Source: Tidjanibacter sp.
Lineage (GTDB): Bacteria > Bacteroidota > Bacteroidia > Bacteroidales > Rikenellaceae
Length of the DNA stretch: 45,238 nt
Direction of reading: 5' to 3'
Assembly (NCBI GenBank): GCA_017503465.1
Contig: JAFVSY010000052.1
Span: forward strand, 1-45,238
The notes under the pieces are model-generated. The model searched no databases. It saw nothing but the letters and a program-made list of their open reading frames with translations, and had not been told where the DNA came from. Of this stretch, positions 18,250-27,783 are shown piece after piece; the first letter of the stretch is position 1; the number at the start of each line of letters is the position of its first letter. Made by a program: the position numbers and the translations under genes.

Positions 18250-18285
18250 GGTCAAAAACGAGAGAAGAGAGAAAACAGCAGCACT

Positions 18286-19773
18286 ATGAAACGCTATCTG
18301 AAAATAAACGAGGCCGACGATGTGGCTATCGCTCTGGACGACCTGTCGGCAGGCGAAGTCATCGAGGTGGACGGCAAACAGGTTACCCTTGCCGAGGATG
18401 TGGCCAAGGGGCACAAGGTGGCCCTGCACGCCATTGCCGAGGGGGAGAATGTGATTAAGTATGGCTACCCCATCGGCCACGCCATCTGCCCCATTGCCGA
18501 GGGCGAGTGGATACACAGCCACAACATCAAAACCAACCTCCACGACAACTTGGAGTACACCTACACCCCAAAAATCGCCCCCAAGCACTACCCCGCCGAC
18601 GAGCGCAAGGTGATGGGCTATGAGAGAAAAAATGGCGATATGGGTATCCGCAACGAGCTGTGGATTATCCCCACAGTGGGTTGCGTGAACGGTCAGGCCG
18701 AGGCTATCGCCAAGAGGGTGAAGGCCGAGATGGACTGCTCCCATCTGGACGACGTAAGGGTCTACACCCACCCCTATGGTTGCTCGCAACTCGGTGAGGA
18801 CCACCGCAATACACGCAAGGCACTGGCCGATATGGTACACCATCCCAATGCAGGTGCCGTGTTGGTGCTGGGCCTCGGTTGTGAGAACAATCAGGTGAGC
18901 GAATTCCAGAAGGAGATTGGCTCGTGGGACGAGGAGAGGGTGCGTTTCATCGTTGCCCAAGAGGTGGAGGACGAGATTGAAGAGGGCGTGAAGGTGTGTG
19001 GCGAATTGGTGGAGATTACCCGCCACGACAAGCGCACCCCACAGCCCCTGTCGAAACTCAAAATCGGCCTTAAGTGTGGCGGCAGCGATGGTTTCTCGGG
19101 TATCACGGCCAACCCGCTGGCGGGCCTCTTCTCCGATTGGCTCATCGCACAGGGAGGCACAACCATCCTCACCGAGGTGCCCGAAATGTTCGGAGCCGAA
19201 ACGATACTTATGGACCGCTCGGAGAACAAGGCGATTTTCGACCAAACGGTGTCGCTCATCAACGACTTCAAGGACTACTTCAAACGCTACGACCAGCCCA
19301 TCTACGAAAACCCCTCGCCCGGTAACAAGAAGGGCGGCATCACCACACTGGAGGAGAAATCGCTCGGCTGTGTGCAGAAGGGCGGTGCGGCTACCGTGGT
19401 AGACGTGTTGGACTACACCGACAGGGTCAAGAGGCGTGGTTTGAACCTCTTGCAAGCCCCCGGTAACGACCTCGTGGCCTCCTCGGCATTGGCGTTGAGT
19501 GGCTGTCAGATGGTGCTGTTTACCACCGGCAGGGGTACTCCCTTTGGTAGTTTTGTCCCCACGATGAAGATTTCCACCAACAGCCGACTCTACGAGTTCA
19601 AGCAGTGCTGGATTGACTTCAACGCCGGCACAATGGTGGAGGACGAGGATGCCAACGATGTGCTCAACCGCTTCATCGACAAGGTGTTGGCTACCGCCAA
19701 TGGCGAGTGGCTCAAGCACGAACAGACCGGTTTCAAGGAGGTGGCCATATTCAAAACCGGAGTTACGCTGTAA
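18286..19773 (+). CDS. uxaA: Altronate dehydratase
   Basis: 495 residues from the ATG at 18286. An in-frame upstream ATG at 18202 would add 28 residues read from the terminator-like hairpin and was rejected. The enzyme removes water from D-altronate to give 2-keto-3-deoxy-D-gluconate and needs a divalent metal. The N-terminal SAF domain (about residues 1-90, MKRYLKINEADDVAIALDD) is followed by the large UxaA domain with HPYGCSQLGEDHRNT, GLGCENNQ, KCGGSDGFSGITANP and GRGTPFGSFVPTMKIS. Length fits family members that carry both domains. It is the third enzyme of the pathway started by uxaC. A strong hairpin overlaps its stop codon, and the pectin esterase gene starts 26 bp later. Confidence 0.95.
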   Translation: MKRYLKINEADDVAIALDDLSAGEVIEVDGKQVTLAEDVAKGHKVALHAIAEGENVIKYGYPIGHAICPIAEGEWIHSHNIKTNLHDNLEYTYTPKIAPKHYPADERKVMGYERKNGDMGIRNELWIIPTVGCVNGQAEAIAKRVKAEMDCSHLDDVRVYTHPYGCSQLGEDHRNTRKALADMVHHPNAGAVLVLGLGCENNQVSEFQKEIGSWDEERVRFIVAQEVEDEIEEGVKVCGELVEITRHDKRTPQPLSKLKIGLKCGGSDGFSGITANPLAGLFSDWLIAQGGTTILTEVPEMFGAETILMDRSENKAIFDQTVSLINDFKDYFKRYDQPIYENPSPGNKKGGITTLEEKSLGCVQKGGAATVVDVLDYTDRVKRRGLNLLQAPGNDLVASSALALSGCQMVLFTTGRGTPFGSFVPTMKISTNSRLYEFKQCWIDFNAGTMVEDEDANDVLNRFIDKVLATANGEWLKHEQTGFKEVAIFKTGVTL

Positions 19774-19782
19774 CTCCGGTTT
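19754..19782 (+). other. Hairpin overlapping the uxaA stop codon
   Basis: AAACCGGAGTTAC (19754-19766) and GTAACTCCGGTTT (19770-19782) are perfectly complementary over 13 bp with a 3-base loop. The TAA stop (19771-19773) lies in the right arm. No real T-tract follows, so it may protect the message end or lower translation of the next gene rather than terminate. Confidence 0.6.
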
Positions 19783-19785
19783 GAA

Positions 19786-19816
19786 ATGCAAAATTCAAAA
19801 TGCAAAATTCAAAATT
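19786..19816. repeat. AATTCAAA-type repeat at the start of the pectinesterase gene
   Basis: Two tandem 14-bp units ATGCAAAATTCAAA (19786-19799 and 19800-19813) run on into ATT. The ATG of the second unit is the esterase start codon. The ATG of the first unit opens a 10-codon frame in another phase, stopping at TAG 19816-19818. Similar AATTCAAA runs occur at 26838-26866 and 45210-45238. Confidence 0.7.
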
Positions 19817-20804
19817 AGCAGTAATCATCGTAGGCCTTCTTGTTGGCCTTGTGTGTGGGTGTGTGCCGAGCGAGGAGAGGGCCCATTGGGTGGTGGCGGC
19901 CGACGGTTCGGGCGACTACCGCTCGGTGCAGGAGTGTCTGGACGCACTACCCTCAAAACCAGACCATTGGCGAACCGTGGAGATTAGGCCCGGCGAGTAC
20001 CGCGAGAAGGTTACGCTCGATGTCTACAAGGACAAAGTCCACATCGTGGGCCACGATGGGGCCACCATCGTGTGGGACGACCACACGGGACGAGTGGAGC
20101 CCGATGGGCACGTGATGACCACCTACGACACCTGGACCTTCTCGGTGCATGCCGATGACGTGGTGGTGGAGAACCTCACCATCTGCAACGATGCGGGCGA
20201 GGTGGGACAGGCCGTGGCTGTGGAGACCCGTGGCGACCGCATAGAGTTCTACAACTGCCGTATGCTCGGCGACCAAGACACCTTCTTCACCAAAGGCTAC
20301 GCCTCGAGGCTCTACCTCAAGGGGTGCTACATTGAGGGCACCACCGACTTCATCTTCGGTCCCTCCATTGCCCTACTCGACTCTTGCACAATACATTGCA
20401 AGAAGGACTCCTACATCACTGCCGCATCCACAACCGAGCGCAACCGCTATGGCTACGTCTTCCGTGGGTGCAAAATCACCGCTGCCGAAGGGGTAACAAA
20501 GGTCTACCTCGGCAGGCCTTGGAAGCAGACCGCCAAGACGGTTTTCATCGGGTGTGAACTCCCCGCCGCCATCAGGCCCGAGGGGTGGCACAACTGGAAC
20601 GACCGCAGGCGTGAGGAGCACTCGTTCTATGGCGAGTATGGTTGCACGGGCGATGGTGCCGACCGCAGCCGTAGGGTTGCGTGGAGCCACGAATTAACCC
20701 CCGAAGAGGCCGCCGACTACACCCCCGAGAACATCTTTGCCTTCAAGACCGGCTCGGAAGCCTTCCGCTGGAATTGGATGCCCACAAGCCTCACCAAAGA
20801 GTAG
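19800..20804 (+). CDS. Pectin methylesterase (CE8), lipoprotein
   Basis: 334 residues. It removes methyl esters from homogalacturonan so that pectate lyases can act. The N-terminus has a hydrophobic stretch and a Cys (C21 in VCGCVPSE) fitting a lipoprotein, so it is probably anchored outside the cytoplasm. CE8 signatures are complete: GQAVAVE (Q137), GDQDTFF (D160), TDFIFG (D183), and LGRPWK with the conserved Arg and Trp, then GWHNWN. Length is normal. The first residues (MQNSK) are encoded by an intergenic-type AATTCAAA repeat. A start further in is unlikely because it would remove part of the signal peptide. It belongs with the upstream uxa genes by spacing and ends at a strong terminator. 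Confidence 0.93.
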   Translation: MQNSKLAVIIVGLLVGLVCGCVPSEERAHWVVAADGSGDYRSVQECLDALPSKPDHWRTVEIRPGEYREKVTLDVYKDKVHIVGHDGATIVWDDHTGRVEPDGHVMTTYDTWTFSVHADDVVVENLTICNDAGEVGQAVAVETRGDRIEFYNCRMLGDQDTFFTKGYASRLYLKGCYIEGTTDFIFGPSIALLDSCTIHCKKDSYITAASTTERNRYGYVFRGCKITAAEGVTKVYLGRPWKQTAKTVFIGCELPAAIRPEGWHNWNDRRREEHSFYGEYGCTGDGADRSRRVAWSHELTPEEAADYTPENIFAFKTGSEAFRWNWMPTSLTKE

Positions 20805-20829
20805 GGAAAAACGGAAACAATAGACACGA

Positions 20830-20869
20830 AAAACAAAGGCTTCAAGAGTGTTCTTGAAGCCTTTGTTTT
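20830..20869. terminator. Bidirectional terminator between CE8 and the EEP lipoprotein gene
   Basis: Eighteen complementary bases (20830-20847 with 20852-20869) form AAAACAAAGGCTTCAAGA around a GTGT loop, with T-runs available on both strands. It serves the CE8 gene on + and the convergent gene on -. Confidence 0.9.
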
Positions 20870-20902
20870 GTAATCTCAGCAAGTTGGGTTTTGCCCACCA
20901 CG

Positions 20903-21775
20903 CTATTTTATCGTAGCAACAAGCGATACGGGATAGTGGTCCGAAATGTAGGGCGCACCGTAGTTCTCATTACGCAGCACCTTGAAAACGTAGGGAGTAG
21001 TTTTCCTATAAAAGATGTGGTCGATGGTGGCCTCACGTCCACCCCACGCGTTGTAGGTGGCACGTTGGTCGCTCTCTGGTGAGGTTTTGCGTGCATCCGA
21101 GAGCACACCCTCCACCACCGCAAAAGCCTCGTTGTCGGTGGGGATGTTGAAATCGCCGGTGAGGAAAACAGGCATATCCGCAGGGATGAGTTCTTTAATC
21201 TTGCTCACGACCAACCTCAAACCCTCACGCTGGGCAACAACGCCCTGGTGGTCGAGGTGGGTATTGAAGTGGGCAAAGGTGGTGCCTGTGGCAAGGCTAC
21301 GGAAGGTGGCCCAAGTGCAGGTGCGTTTGTAGGAGGCATCCCACCCCTTCGAGGGTACATCGGGGGTCTCCGAGAGCCAAAAGGTGTCCCACTCCAAGAG
21401 CTCCACCTTGTCGGTGCGGTAGAAGATGGACATAAACTCGCCCGCCTTCGCTCCATCATCACGTCCCACACCAATCATCTTATACTCCGGAAGCGATTCG
21501 AGCAGGTAGTTCACCTGGTCGGAGAGCATCTCCTGCAAGCCGATAAGCGTTGGCTGTTCGGCGCGTATCATATTGACCGAGGCCTGCTTGCGATATTGCC
21601 AACTATTATCGCCATCGTTTCCTGTGCTGAGTCGAATGTTGTAGGATATAACCTTTAACTCGGTGGTTTTACCGCCCTCTTCAAAGTGTAGGTCGTCCTC
21701 TGGTTTGTTGGAGGATGGAGTGCAACCACAAAACAGACAAGCGAATAGGAGCAGTGTTGCAAGAAGGTGTCGCAT
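20903..21775 (-). CDS. Endonuclease/exonuclease/phosphatase (EEP) family lipoprotein
   Basis: 290 residues from the ATG at 21775. A longer reading from a TTG at 21784 adds three residues and is less likely. Lipoprotein signal FACLFCGCTPSS. The DNase I-like fold motifs are intact: SYNIRLST (Asn), GLQEM (Glu), FNTHLDHQG (His), TGDFNIPTD (Asp, Asn), TIDHIFYR and ISDHYPVS (Asp-His). The family cleaves phosphodiesters or phosphomonoesters in nucleic acids, lipids and sugars; exported Bacteroidota members are mostly uncharacterised. It is divergent from the GH43 gene and convergent with the CE8 gene. Its role in a pectin locus is not obvious; phosphate scavenging is possible. Not closely similar by eye to the two EEP genes at 34266 and 35966 beyond the shared motifs. 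Confidence 0.88.
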   Translation of the reverse strand: MRHLLATLLLFACLFCGCTPSSNKPEDDLHFEEGGKTTELKVISYNIRLSTGNDGDNSWQYRKQASVNMIRAEQPTLIGLQEMLSDQVNYLLESLPEYKMIGVGRDDGAKAGEFMSIFYRTDKVELLEWDTFWLSETPDVPSKGWDASYKRTCTWATFRSLATGTTFAHFNTHLDHQGVVAQREGLRLVVSKIKELIPADMPVFLTGDFNIPTDNEAFAVVEGVLSDARKTSPESDQRATYNAWGGREATIDHIFYRKTTPYVFKVLRNENYGAPYISDHYPVSLVATIK

Positions 21776-21840
21776 AGGTTTCAAAGTAAATGGTGATTAA
21801 TGTGATAGTGTGGGCAGAACTATCGGCCCACCGAGTAGCA

Positions 21841-21848
21841 CAAAGATA
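21841..21848 (-). promoter_or_regulatory. -7 element for the EEP lipoprotein gene
   Basis: On the - strand this reads TATCTTTG, a full match to TAnnTTTG, 66 bp from the ATG at 21775. No clear TTTG is found 19-21 bp upstream of it. Confidence 0.4.
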
Positions 21849-21887
21849 GTGATTTTTTAATAAATACGATGACGTAGCAGATGCGAA

Positions 21888-21919
21888 TTTGGAAAATCTA
21901 AATTTAGTTGCTACCTTTG
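21888..21919 (+). promoter_or_regulatory. Bacteroidota promoter for the GH43 gene
   Basis: TTTG at 21888-21891 and TACCTTTG at 21912-21919 are 20 bp apart, matching the -33 and -7 consensus. The leader to the ATG at 21978 would be about 50 nt. Confidence 0.75.
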
Positions 21920-21977
21920 AGAGAGAATCGTCCTTTCCCCGATGGGAGGGCAATTCCCCAAAAAACATCTACAAACA

Positions 21978-23573
21978 ATGAAAAAACTCACCACACTTGC
22001 AATCGCAATGCTTGCTCTGGGTGCCACTTCGTGGGCACAGGGCGTGAGCAAAACGTGGGTGGCCGACCAAGGCGACGGCACCTACAAAAACCCCGTGCTC
22101 TATGCCGACTACTCCGACCCCGATGTGATACGTGTGGGCGATGACTATTGGATGACCTCCTCGTCGTTCGACTGCGTGCCCGCATTGCAGATTCTCCACT
22201 CCACCGACCTTGTGAATTGGGAGTTTGCAGGTGCTGTGAGGAGTTTCATTCCCAACGAGGTGCAGCGTCAGCACGGCCACGGCATCTGGGCGCCATCCAT
22301 CAGGTTCCACAATGGGCTCTACTACATCTATTGGGGCGACCCCGACACGGGTGTCTATATGACCTGCGCCACCGACCCGAGGGGCGAGTGGAGCACCCCA
22401 CACCTCGTGTGGGAGGGCAAGGGTATGATTGACGCCTGCCCCTTGTGGGACGACGACGGCAGGGCCTACCTTGTACACGCTTGGGCAGGTAGTAGGTCGG
22501 GAATGAAGAGTATCCTCTCGGCCTCGGAGATGTCGCCCGATGGTAGGAGACTGATTGGCGAGGAGGTGCTCCTCTTCGACGGACACGCCGAGCACCCCAC
22601 CGTGGAGGGCCCCAAGTTCTACAAACGTGATGGTTGGTACTACATCTTCGCACCCGCAGGCGGTGTGAAGGAGGGTTGGCAGTTGGTGTTGCGCTCACGC
22701 GAGCCACTCGGTAGGTATGAGTGTCGCAAGGTGCTGCATCAGGGCAATACCGACATCCACGGCCCACACCAGGGCGGCTGGGTGGAGGACACCGCAGGCG
22801 ACTGTTGGTTTCTGCACTTTGAGGATAGGTATGCCTACGGGCGTGTGGTACACCTCCAACCAATGGAGTGGACCGCCGATGGGTGGTGTACGATGGGTGT
22901 GGACAGCAACAAAGACGGCATAGGCGAGCCCGTGAAGAGTTACCGCAAGCCACACTCCAACGTGCCTACCAAGATATGTACCCCCACCGAGGGCGACGAG
23001 TTCAACGATAGTAAGCTGGGCCTGCAATGGCAGTGGTTTGGCAGCCACCCACAGAGGGATTGGGCAATGCTCTCCCCCGAGGGTTTCCTGCGCCTCAACT
23101 GCCGTCCCTACGACAACCTCTACGATGCAAACAACATCATTGCCCAGAAGATTACCGCACCCAAGCAAACCATCACCGCCAGGGTGCGCTTTGTGGCCGG
23201 CGTGGATGGCGACCGTGCGGGAGTGATTGTCCACGGCAGGGACTACGCCACTTTGTCGCTGGTGCGCACCGATGGCAAGATGCGCCTTGTGCAGACCATC
23301 TGCGAGGGTGCCGACAAGGGTATGGGCGAGCGCATTGTGGAGGAAAAACCCTTCTCACACGAGGGGTGGATGTACCTGCGTGTGGAGATTGCCGAGGGGT
23401 GCAAGTGCAGGTTCTTCTACTCCACCAATGGCAAGCGTTGGGAGCCACTGTGGGAGGAGTTCACCGCCAAATGGGGTGTGTGGATTGGAGCCAAGTGGGG
23501 CCTGTTTGCAGTGACCAAGGGCAAGACCAACGATGGCGGCCGTATGGACATCGACTGGGTGAGAGTGGAATAG
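21978..23573 (+). CDS. GH43 glycosidase with C-terminal concanavalin-like domain
   Basis: 531 residues from the ATG at 21978. An in-frame ATG at 21942 would put 12 polar residues before the signal peptide and was rejected. The signal peptide ends TSWAQ. The five-bladed propeller catalytic domain (about 35-310) shows YADYSDPDVI (base D47), HGIWAPSIRF, MIDACPLWDDDG (D152) and TVEGPKFYKRDG (acid E210). Residues about 330-530 form a beta-sandwich (EFNDSKLGLQWQW, RLNCRPYDNLYDANNIIAQK, RAGVIVHGRDYATLSL) as in the C-terminal domain of beta-xylosidases and arabinofuranosidases. In this locus an arabinan, arabinogalactan or xylosyl side chain of pectin is plausible; the sequence does not settle the sugar. 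It has its own promoter and a terminator. Confidence 0.9.
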   Translation: MKKLTTLAIAMLALGATSWAQGVSKTWVADQGDGTYKNPVLYADYSDPDVIRVGDDYWMTSSSFDCVPALQILHSTDLVNWEFAGAVRSFIPNEVQRQHGHGIWAPSIRFHNGLYYIYWGDPDTGVYMTCATDPRGEWSTPHLVWEGKGMIDACPLWDDDGRAYLVHAWAGSRSGMKSILSASEMSPDGRRLIGEEVLLFDGHAEHPTVEGPKFYKRDGWYYIFAPAGGVKEGWQLVLRSREPLGRYECRKVLHQGNTDIHGPHQGGWVEDTAGDCWFLHFEDRYAYGRVVHLQPMEWTADGWCTMGVDSNKDGIGEPVKSYRKPHSNVPTKICTPTEGDEFNDSKLGLQWQWFGSHPQRDWAMLSPEGFLRLNCRPYDNLYDANNIIAQKITAPKQTITARVRFVAGVDGDRAGVIVHGRDYATLSLVRTDGKMRLVQTICEGADKGMGERIVEEKPFSHEGWMYLRVEIAEGCKCRFFYSTNGKRWEPLWEEFTAKWGVWIGAKWGLFAVTKGKTNDGGRMDIDWVRVE

Positions 23574-23611
23574 GCCGAAAGTGGCGGGCTGTTCACCGCA
23601 ACGCACAAAAG

Positions 23612-23650
23612 AACAGTAGGGTGTGTCTAACGGACACACCCTACTGTTTT
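23612..23650. terminator. Intrinsic terminator after the GH43 gene
   Basis: AACAGTAGGGTGTGTC (23612-23627) pairs perfectly with GACACACCCTACTGTT (23633-23648) over 16 bp with a 5-base loop. A T-run ends at 23650. An A-run before the left arm could also serve the convergent gene. Confidence 0.9.
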
Positions 23651-23779
23651 ATAAGAAGTTGTATAACAAGAGGGATTTCAAGGCTTGCGTGGCCCGAAAA
23701 CCGCAGTTTACTCGGCGTAAATGAGGATTTGAGGGCAAGCGTAACGCAGAAATCACCTTGTTAGACGGCTTCTTTCTGT
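23651..23779. other. Unassigned structured intergenic block
   Basis: 129 bases between the terminator and the convergent esterase gene. It contains partly mirrored words: GATTTCAAGGCTTGCGT on the left and GGCAAGCGTAACGCAGAAATC on the right share complementary GATTTC/GAAATC and GCTTGC/GCAAGC parts. CCGA (23697) and TCGG (23713) can pair within the centre. No reading frame, T-tract or promoter box stands out. It could be a repeat, a 3' UTR structure or a small RNA. Confidence 0.35.
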
Positions 23780-25446
<1,667 letters not shown>

Positions 25447-25470
25447 AGCGTTGGTTTTTTATTTGACCTA

Positions 25471-25517
25471 CAAATATACAAATTTCCGTTTTCTTTTCTT
25501 ACCTTTGACCAAATATA
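25471..25517. promoter_or_regulatory. Divergent promoter region between PPIase and cysteine desulfidase-like gene
   Basis: The - strand carries TATATTTG at 25471-25478 and again at 25510-25517. The + strand carries TACCTTTG at 25500-25507. All match the -7 consensus TAnnTTTG. None has a TTTG at the preferred 19-21 bp, so which ones work is unclear. Confidence 0.4.
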
Positions 25518-25541
25518 CTCCACACTTTAAGGCAAAAAACT

Positions 25542-26834
25542 ATGTTGTCCACCGAGAGTCGCAGGGCCATCCGCGCCCTCATTCAGCAGGAAGTTGTACC
25601 CGCAATGGGGTGTACCGAGCCCATTGCCGTGTCGTTGTGTACCGCACGAGCCACCGAAACACTCGCCCACCTGCCCGAAAAAATCACCGTACTGCTCAGT
25701 CCCAATGTGCTCAAGAACGCAATGGGAGTGGGCATCCCCGGCACGGATATGATTGGCCTGCCCATAGCCATCGCTTTGGGTGCCATCGTGGGCAAGAGTG
25801 CCTACGGGCTGGAGGTGCTCAAAGAGGTGTGCCCCGAGGCTGTGGCACAAGGCGAGCAGATGATTGCCGAAGGGCGCATACACGTGGGGCTCAAAGAGGG
25901 CGGCTGCGATATGCTCTACATTGAGGTGGTGGCCGAAGCCGAGGGCGACAAGGCCGTGGCGGTGATTTCGGGTGCCCACACCAACTTTGTCTACATCGAG
26001 CGCAACGGAGCCATCATCTCCGACCACCGCACACCCGCAGTGGGAGCCGTGGAGACAAGGAGTATCCCCCTCAACCTGCGCACCGTGTGGGACTACGCAA
26101 TGGAGTCGCCACTGGAGGAGTTGAAGTTCATCCTCGAAGCCCGCACTCTCAACAAGGCAGCAGCCGATGAGTCGCTGCGTGGCGAGTGGGGCCACTGCTT
26201 GGGCCGCACCCTCCAGCAGAGCGCACAAAGTCTGCGCATTATGGGCGACACCACCCTCTCGCATATGATTTCCTACACCTCCGCAGCGTGCGATGCACGT
26301 ATGGGCGGAGCCAAAATACCCGTGATGAGCAACTCCGGCAGCGGCAACCAAGGCATCGTGAGCACCCTCCCTGTGGTGGTCTATGCCGAGGATATGGGCT
26401 GTAGCGAGGAGCAACTCGTGCGTGCGCTGGTGCTCTCCCACCTCACGGTCATCTACATCAAGCAGAGCCTCGGTCGTCTGTCGGCCCTGTGTGGGTGCGT
26501 TGTGGCCTCCACAGGCTCCAGTTGCGGCATCACCTACCTGATGGGTGGTGGCTACACCGAGGTGGCTATGGCGGTGAAAAATATGGTGGCCACGCTGACG
26601 GGTATGATTTGTGATGGCGCAAAGCCGAGTTGTGCGCTCAAACTCTCAAGTGCTGTCTCCACGGCTGTGATGGCTGCCACGATGGCGGTGGAACACCACT
26701 GCGTGTCGGCCTACGAGGGCATTGTGGATGACGATGTGGACCGCTCCATCCTCAACCTCACCAGCATCGGTTCGCGCGGTATGCTCGAGACCGACAAGAT
26801 GATTCTCAACATTATGACACACAAGGGGAGTTGA
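25542..26834 (+). CDS. L-cysteine desulfidase / L-serine dehydratase-alpha-like enzyme (UPF0597, CyuA/YhaM family)
   Basis: 430 residues, the usual length. Family members are oxygen-sensitive iron-sulfur enzymes that break L-cysteine into pyruvate, ammonia and sulfide, and some may act on serine. Conserved features are the N-terminal MGCTEPIAVSL with C24, GIPGTDMIGLPIAIALGA, the SGSGNQGI loop, the SALCGCVVASTGSSCG segment and GMICDGAKPSCALK. These cysteines are the expected cluster ligands. No signal peptide. It stands alone on + between a divergent cyclophilin gene and a repeat-filled gap, so neighbours say little. Exact substrate cannot be read from sequence. Confidence 0.92.
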   Translation: MLSTESRRAIRALIQQEVVPAMGCTEPIAVSLCTARATETLAHLPEKITVLLSPNVLKNAMGVGIPGTDMIGLPIAIALGAIVGKSAYGLEVLKEVCPEAVAQGEQMIAEGRIHVGLKEGGCDMLYIEVVAEAEGDKAVAVISGAHTNFVYIERNGAIISDHRTPAVGAVETRSIPLNLRTVWDYAMESPLEELKFILEARTLNKAAADESLRGEWGHCLGRTLQQSAQSLRIMGDTTLSHMISYTSAACDARMGGAKIPVMSNSGSGNQGIVSTLPVVVYAEDMGCSEEQLVRALVLSHLTVIYIKQSLGRLSALCGCVVASTGSSCGITYLMGGGYTEVAMAVKNMVATLTGMICDGAKPSCALKLSSAVSTAVMAATMAVEHHCVSAYEGIVDDDVDRSILNLTSIGSRGMLETDKMILNIMTHKGS

Positions 26835-26837
26835 GAA

Positions 26838-26866
26838 ATTCAATATTCAAAATTCAAAATTCAATT
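26838..26866. repeat. AATTCAAA run after the cysteine desulfidase-like gene
   Basis: AAATTCAATATTCAAAATTC and its continuation form an iterated ATTCAA(A) run directly after the stop codon. It is the same simple repeat as at 19786 and 45210. Confidence 0.7.
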
Positions 26867-26870
26867 TTGT

Positions 26871-26903
26871 CCCCCTCTCAGTTAGAGGGGGTGCTGCGCA
26901 GCA
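26871..26903. repeat. C-rich double-hairpin repeat
   Basis: CCCCCTCT (26871-26878) pairs with AGAGGGGG (26884-26891) around a CAGTT loop. It is followed at once by the 12-bp palindrome TGCTGCGCAGCA (26892-26903) and a G5 run. The same plan (8-bp C/G hairpin with 5-base loop, then a second GC hairpin) occurs at 14506-14566. Confidence 0.6.
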
Positions 26904-26925
26904 GCGGGGGCGTGTGTTTTATAAA

Positions 26926-27066
26926 GAGCAGAAAGGGCAAGGAAGGGCAGGAAAGGGAATTTAGGGAGGTTAAGGAAGTTTGGGATAGAAAGAGCCTCTG
27001 TACCCCTTGAATTCACTAAACTCCTTAAACTCTCTAACCTCCCTAAACTCCCTAAACTCCCTAAAA
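26926..27066. repeat. Purine/pyrimidine dispersed repeat, inverted relative of 14588-14726
   Basis: It starts GAGCAGAAAGGGCA, passes through GGGAATTTAGGGAGGTTA and the core GGGATAGAAAGAGCCTCT, and ends in an iterated (CTCCCTAAA)n tract. Read on the other strand it shares order and landmarks with 14588-14726: AGAGGCTCT, TATCCC, CTAAATTCCCT, and CCCTTTCTGCTC. Confidence 0.65.
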
Positions 27067-27068
27067 AA

Positions 27069-27088
27069 GACGTTGGACGTTGGACGTC
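27069..27088. repeat. GACGTTG tandem before the sigma gene
   Basis: GACGTTG, GACGTTG, GACGTC in a row (27069-27088), ending 21 bp before the sigma factor ATG. Its closeness means the sigma gene has almost no unique upstream sequence. Confidence 0.6.
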
Positions 27089-27109
27089 TGACAACACTCA
27101 TACGAAGCA

Positions 27110-27709
27110 ATGGACAAGTCGCCACAAGAGATTAGTGCCGGCATAAGGGCCGGAGAAGAGTGGGCCTATCGTATGCTCTACGATGCCCACTACGAACTCT
27201 TGTGTCGCATTGCCTACGACTACGTCAAAGACACCTATCTGGCCGAAACAATCGTTGGCGACACCATTTTCCACATCTGGGAAAGGCGCGAAACACTCGA
27301 CATACAAGGCCCCATAAGGCGTTATCTCATCAGAGCCGTGCGCAACCGTTGCTTGGACTTCCTCGCATCGCAATATGTGCGCCGCACCATATCCGAGGGC
27401 GATGTGCTCCCCGCCGATGAGGAGCAGACCGACCTGTTTGATGGCGTGGAGGAAATCAGCCCACTCGGTATTCTGCTCGAAAGAGAGTTGGAAGACAAGG
27501 TGGTGGAGGCTGTGGAACAGTTACCCAAAGAGTGTAGGGCCGTGTTTGAGAAGAGCCGCTTCGAGGGACTCTCCTACCAAGAAATTGCCGACTCGCTGGG
27601 CATTTCGGTCAATACCGTGAAGTATCACATCAAGGCGGCTATCGCACGCATTTACAACCACTTGGAGCGCTATCTGCTCGTGCTCGCCGTGGGTTGCATC
27701 TTTTTCTAA
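27110..27709 (+). CDS. ECF-type RNA polymerase sigma-70 factor (Bacteroidota family)
   Basis: 199 residues. Region 2 (about 10-90) includes AYRMLYDAHYELLCRIAYDY and ETIVGDTIFHIWERRE. Region 4 (about 130-190) includes VEQLPKECRAVFEKSRFEGLSYQEIADSLGISVNTVKYHIKAA, an intact helix-turn-helix. It lacks region 3. It is followed after 74 bp by a FecR anti-sigma and then by a SusC with an STN domain, the standard cell-surface signalling trio. Free sigma should switch on the downstream SusCD and enzyme genes when the transporter is occupied. The C-terminus is hydrophobic (LLVLAVGCIFF), unusual but short. No promoter box was found; the upstream gap is filled with repeats. Confidence 0.95.
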   Translation: MDKSPQEISAGIRAGEEWAYRMLYDAHYELLCRIAYDYVKDTYLAETIVGDTIFHIWERRETLDIQGPIRRYLIRAVRNRCLDFLASQYVRRTISEGDVLPADEEQTDLFDGVEEISPLGILLERELEDKVVEAVEQLPKECRAVFEKSRFEGLSYQEIADSLGISVNTVKYHIKAAIARIYNHLERYLLVLAVGCIFF

Positions 27710-27783
27710 GAAAAAAACACACTTTTTCACTACCCTCCGAAGGAGGAATTTCGTCTAATATATAAGACCGAGTCATTCACACT

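Noticed and set aside
18202..18285. Upstream in-frame extension of uxaA
   Set aside because: The extra 28 residues are read from a terminator-like hairpin and are not part of the SAF domain; ATG 18286 begins the conserved protein.
17656..19791. Long - strand frame (711 codons) opposite uxaA and the HIT gene
   Set aside because: It covers three confident + strand genes and shows no family motif.
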